Source: Trichomonas vaginalis G3
Taxonomy: Eukaryota; Parabasalia; Trichomonadida; Trichomonadidae
Length of the DNA: 64,000 nt
Direction of reading: 5' to 3'
Assembly: GCF_026262505.1 (NCBI RefSeq)
Contig: NC_067203.1
Coordinates: forward strand, 4,526,001-4,590,000
Both the position numbers and the translations under genes were made by a program. This document shows positions 62,961 to 64,000 of this stretch, one piece after another. Positions within the stretch are counted from its first letter, which is position 1. Each line of letters begins with the position of its first letter. The notes beneath the pieces were generated by a model. It was given only the letters and a program-made list of their open reading frames with translations. It made no database searches and had not been told where the DNA came from.

Positions 62961-63669
62961 TTAATCTGTTATCTCATCAGCTATTTTTTCTATTTGAAAT
63001 TGCCATAATATTTCATTCATAAATTTTAAATCACAATCAAATAGGTCAGTTATTCTAAATTTAATATTTGATAAATCTTTTGAATGAAGAATAAATGAAT
63101 TCCCGGATAATTGAAACGGATATGATAAAGAAATGTGTTTAAGTTGATGGATAAAATGTTTTGTATTGATGGTAAGAGTTGGGGTCTAATGTTTGATGTG
63201 AAAATCTCATTGGGGTATTAACTTTATCACATTTTGATTAAAATGAAATTGGAACCAGTGTCAGAATACAAAACATCCCCAAATCTTTTTCAAAATTTAA
63301 TATTCCCAACAATGAACGAAGATGAGGAGTACAAAATTTAATTTTCAGCGGGAATTTAATAAGGTTATTTATTTCATCAAGTTCAAAAAGTTTATCAGGT
63401 TTTGATTTAAAATTTTCTTCATACCATACGATAAATGATTCATTTAAATAACTTAAAATCATGTTAATATCCCATTTCGCTATCACATTATTTATATACA
63501 TATCATACGTTTTTCATGGTCATCTTTAATAAATGATATATAATCTGAAGGGTCTAAAAAGAATGGGATTAAATTTACCACTCACAGAAACGAGAGTAAC
63601 ATTATAAATTCCGCTAACTGTTAAATTTAATTCACAGTTTATTATCGAAATAATATTGATAATTGACAT
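62961..63669 (-). pseudogene. Broken element-2 gene of about 235 codons
   Basis: From the ATG at 63669 (MSIINIISIINCELNLTVSG) a collinear reading crosses at least four frames: DPSDYISFIKDDHEKRM, MYINNVIAKWDINMILSYLN (63501-63238), DKVNTPMRFSHQTLDPNSYH, and SNIKFRITDLFDCDLKFMNE, ending at 62961 (EKIADEITD). The last part, with KFRITDLFD-type strands, resembles virion minor proteins in composition only. Multiple shifts mean either real decay or poor sequence. Confidence 0.5.
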
Positions 63670-63688
63670 TTTTATTACGATTAAAAAT
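63670..63688. promoter_or_regulatory. 19-bp divergent start spacer
   Basis: TTTTATTACGATTAAAAAT separates start codons on both strands and gives TTTTTAATCGTAATAAAA toward the left gene. It is the same layout as at 22877, 36534 and 39179. Confidence 0.6.
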
Positions 63689-64000
63689 ATGGTAAAGCGT
63701 TATTTTCCAGTGATAAATAAAACTAGAATAAGATTACCTCAAGAATTCATAAATTCAACGAATAAGAAATTCATTCATGTTATAAATTTTAGTGTTTTCA
63801 GAAAATATGAGTCAATGTCATATTCATCAACAGGTTATATTTCACTTCATTCAAATTTAGTTCAATCAACCCATATAATGACCATTTCATAAGATTTTCA
63901 GATGGTATTAAAATGTAATTGATAGATTAAAATATGAACAGATTGACAATATCGAATTTTTGGAATTTTGGTTTAAATATCCCGATGGAAAAAAGATTGA
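63689..64000 (+). CDS. Element-2 protein, partial, running off the window (frameshifted)
   Basis: MVKRYFPVINKTRIRLPQEF starts right after the divergent spacer. The first frame ends at 63892. Later sequence reads QIDNIEFLEFWFKYPDGKKI in another frame up to the window end, so the gene probably continues with at least one shift. Its position opposite the gene next to the fibre is like that of 39197-40044 in Maverick 1. No family recognised. Confidence 0.5.

Larger units (their letters stand above)
50776..64000. mobile_element. Virus-like element 2 (Maverick/Polinton-like), right end outside window
   Basis: Encodes an rve-type integrase, KilA-N/T5orf172 protein, fused primase-SF3 helicase, a fibre nearly identical in its head to that of Maverick 1, and further small genes with the same upstream motif. 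No PolB, packaging ATPase or capsid gene is visible in the 13 kb present; they may follow to the right. The left border is a guess. It is separated from Maverick 1 by three host genes, so it is a distinct insertion. Confidence 0.75.

Noticed and set aside
1-64000. tRNA or rRNA genes
   Set aside because: No cloverleaf-like or rRNA-like segments noticed in the reading. A dedicated scan (tRNAscan-SE, Infernal) would be needed to exclude them.

Overview
The window looks like a chromosome segment of a parabasalid protist, most likely a trichomonad (Trichomonas or Tritrichomonas). It is very AT-rich. It carries ankyrin-repeat genes with a DUF3447-like N-terminus, a Pmp-like beta-helix surface protein whose start follows an initiator-like TCAATTT, an Ind1/Nbp35-type NTPase with a short hydrogenosome-like leader, and Maverick/Polinton-type virus-like transposons next to hAT and Mutator-like DNA transposons. 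I cannot choose the species from sequence alone. Only four regions look like host genes: two DUF3447/ankyrin genes (both with an in-frame stop), the Pmp-like gene and the NTPase gene. The rest is repeat or mobile DNA.

Layout. 1-7907 and 11924-13205 are one minisatellite array of about 37-bp units containing at least ten copies of a single orphan ankyrin repeat. A complete 4.0-kb hAT transposon (7908-11915, 8-bp target duplication) splits it. The array runs into the 3' end of a broken DUF3447/ankyrin gene (13.2-14.1 kb). 14196-42327 is a non-coding Mutator-like element with about 67-bp TIRs and a 9-bp target duplication. Inserted in it is a 25.9-kb Maverick (15942-41878, 45-bp TIRs, 5-bp target duplication). 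42994-50240 holds the three host genes. From about 50.8 kb to the window end lies a second, different virus-like element that is incomplete at its right side.

Maverick 1 carries a candidate major capsid protein and jelly-roll minor capsid protein, an A32-like packaging ATPase, protein-primed-type PolB, an SF3 helicase, a DD35D integrase, a Dam-like adenine methyltransferase, an HNH protein, two small myristoylation-type proteins, a fibre with a gp10-like collar domain, and a set of small unknown genes. Element 2 carries a longer integrase, a KilA-N/T5orf172 protein, a fused primase-SF3 helicase between inverted arrays of a 116-bp repeat, and a second copy of the fibre gene with a different stalk. 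So two replication modules share one fibre head.

Many genes of both elements start about 10-20 nt downstream of a TTTTTAT-type motif, and four divergent gene pairs have only 17-19 nt between their start codons. A second cluster (29.6-33.1 kb) uses a TCATTTTTT/GTGACATTTTT-type motif. This suggests two transcription classes.

Caution: 23838-25744 and 25845-27762 are the same sequence on both sides of a 100-N gap, with scattered single-base differences. This is almost certainly two unmerged contig ends, so many frameshifts between about 19.6 and 27.6 kb, and probably others, are sequencing errors rather than decay.
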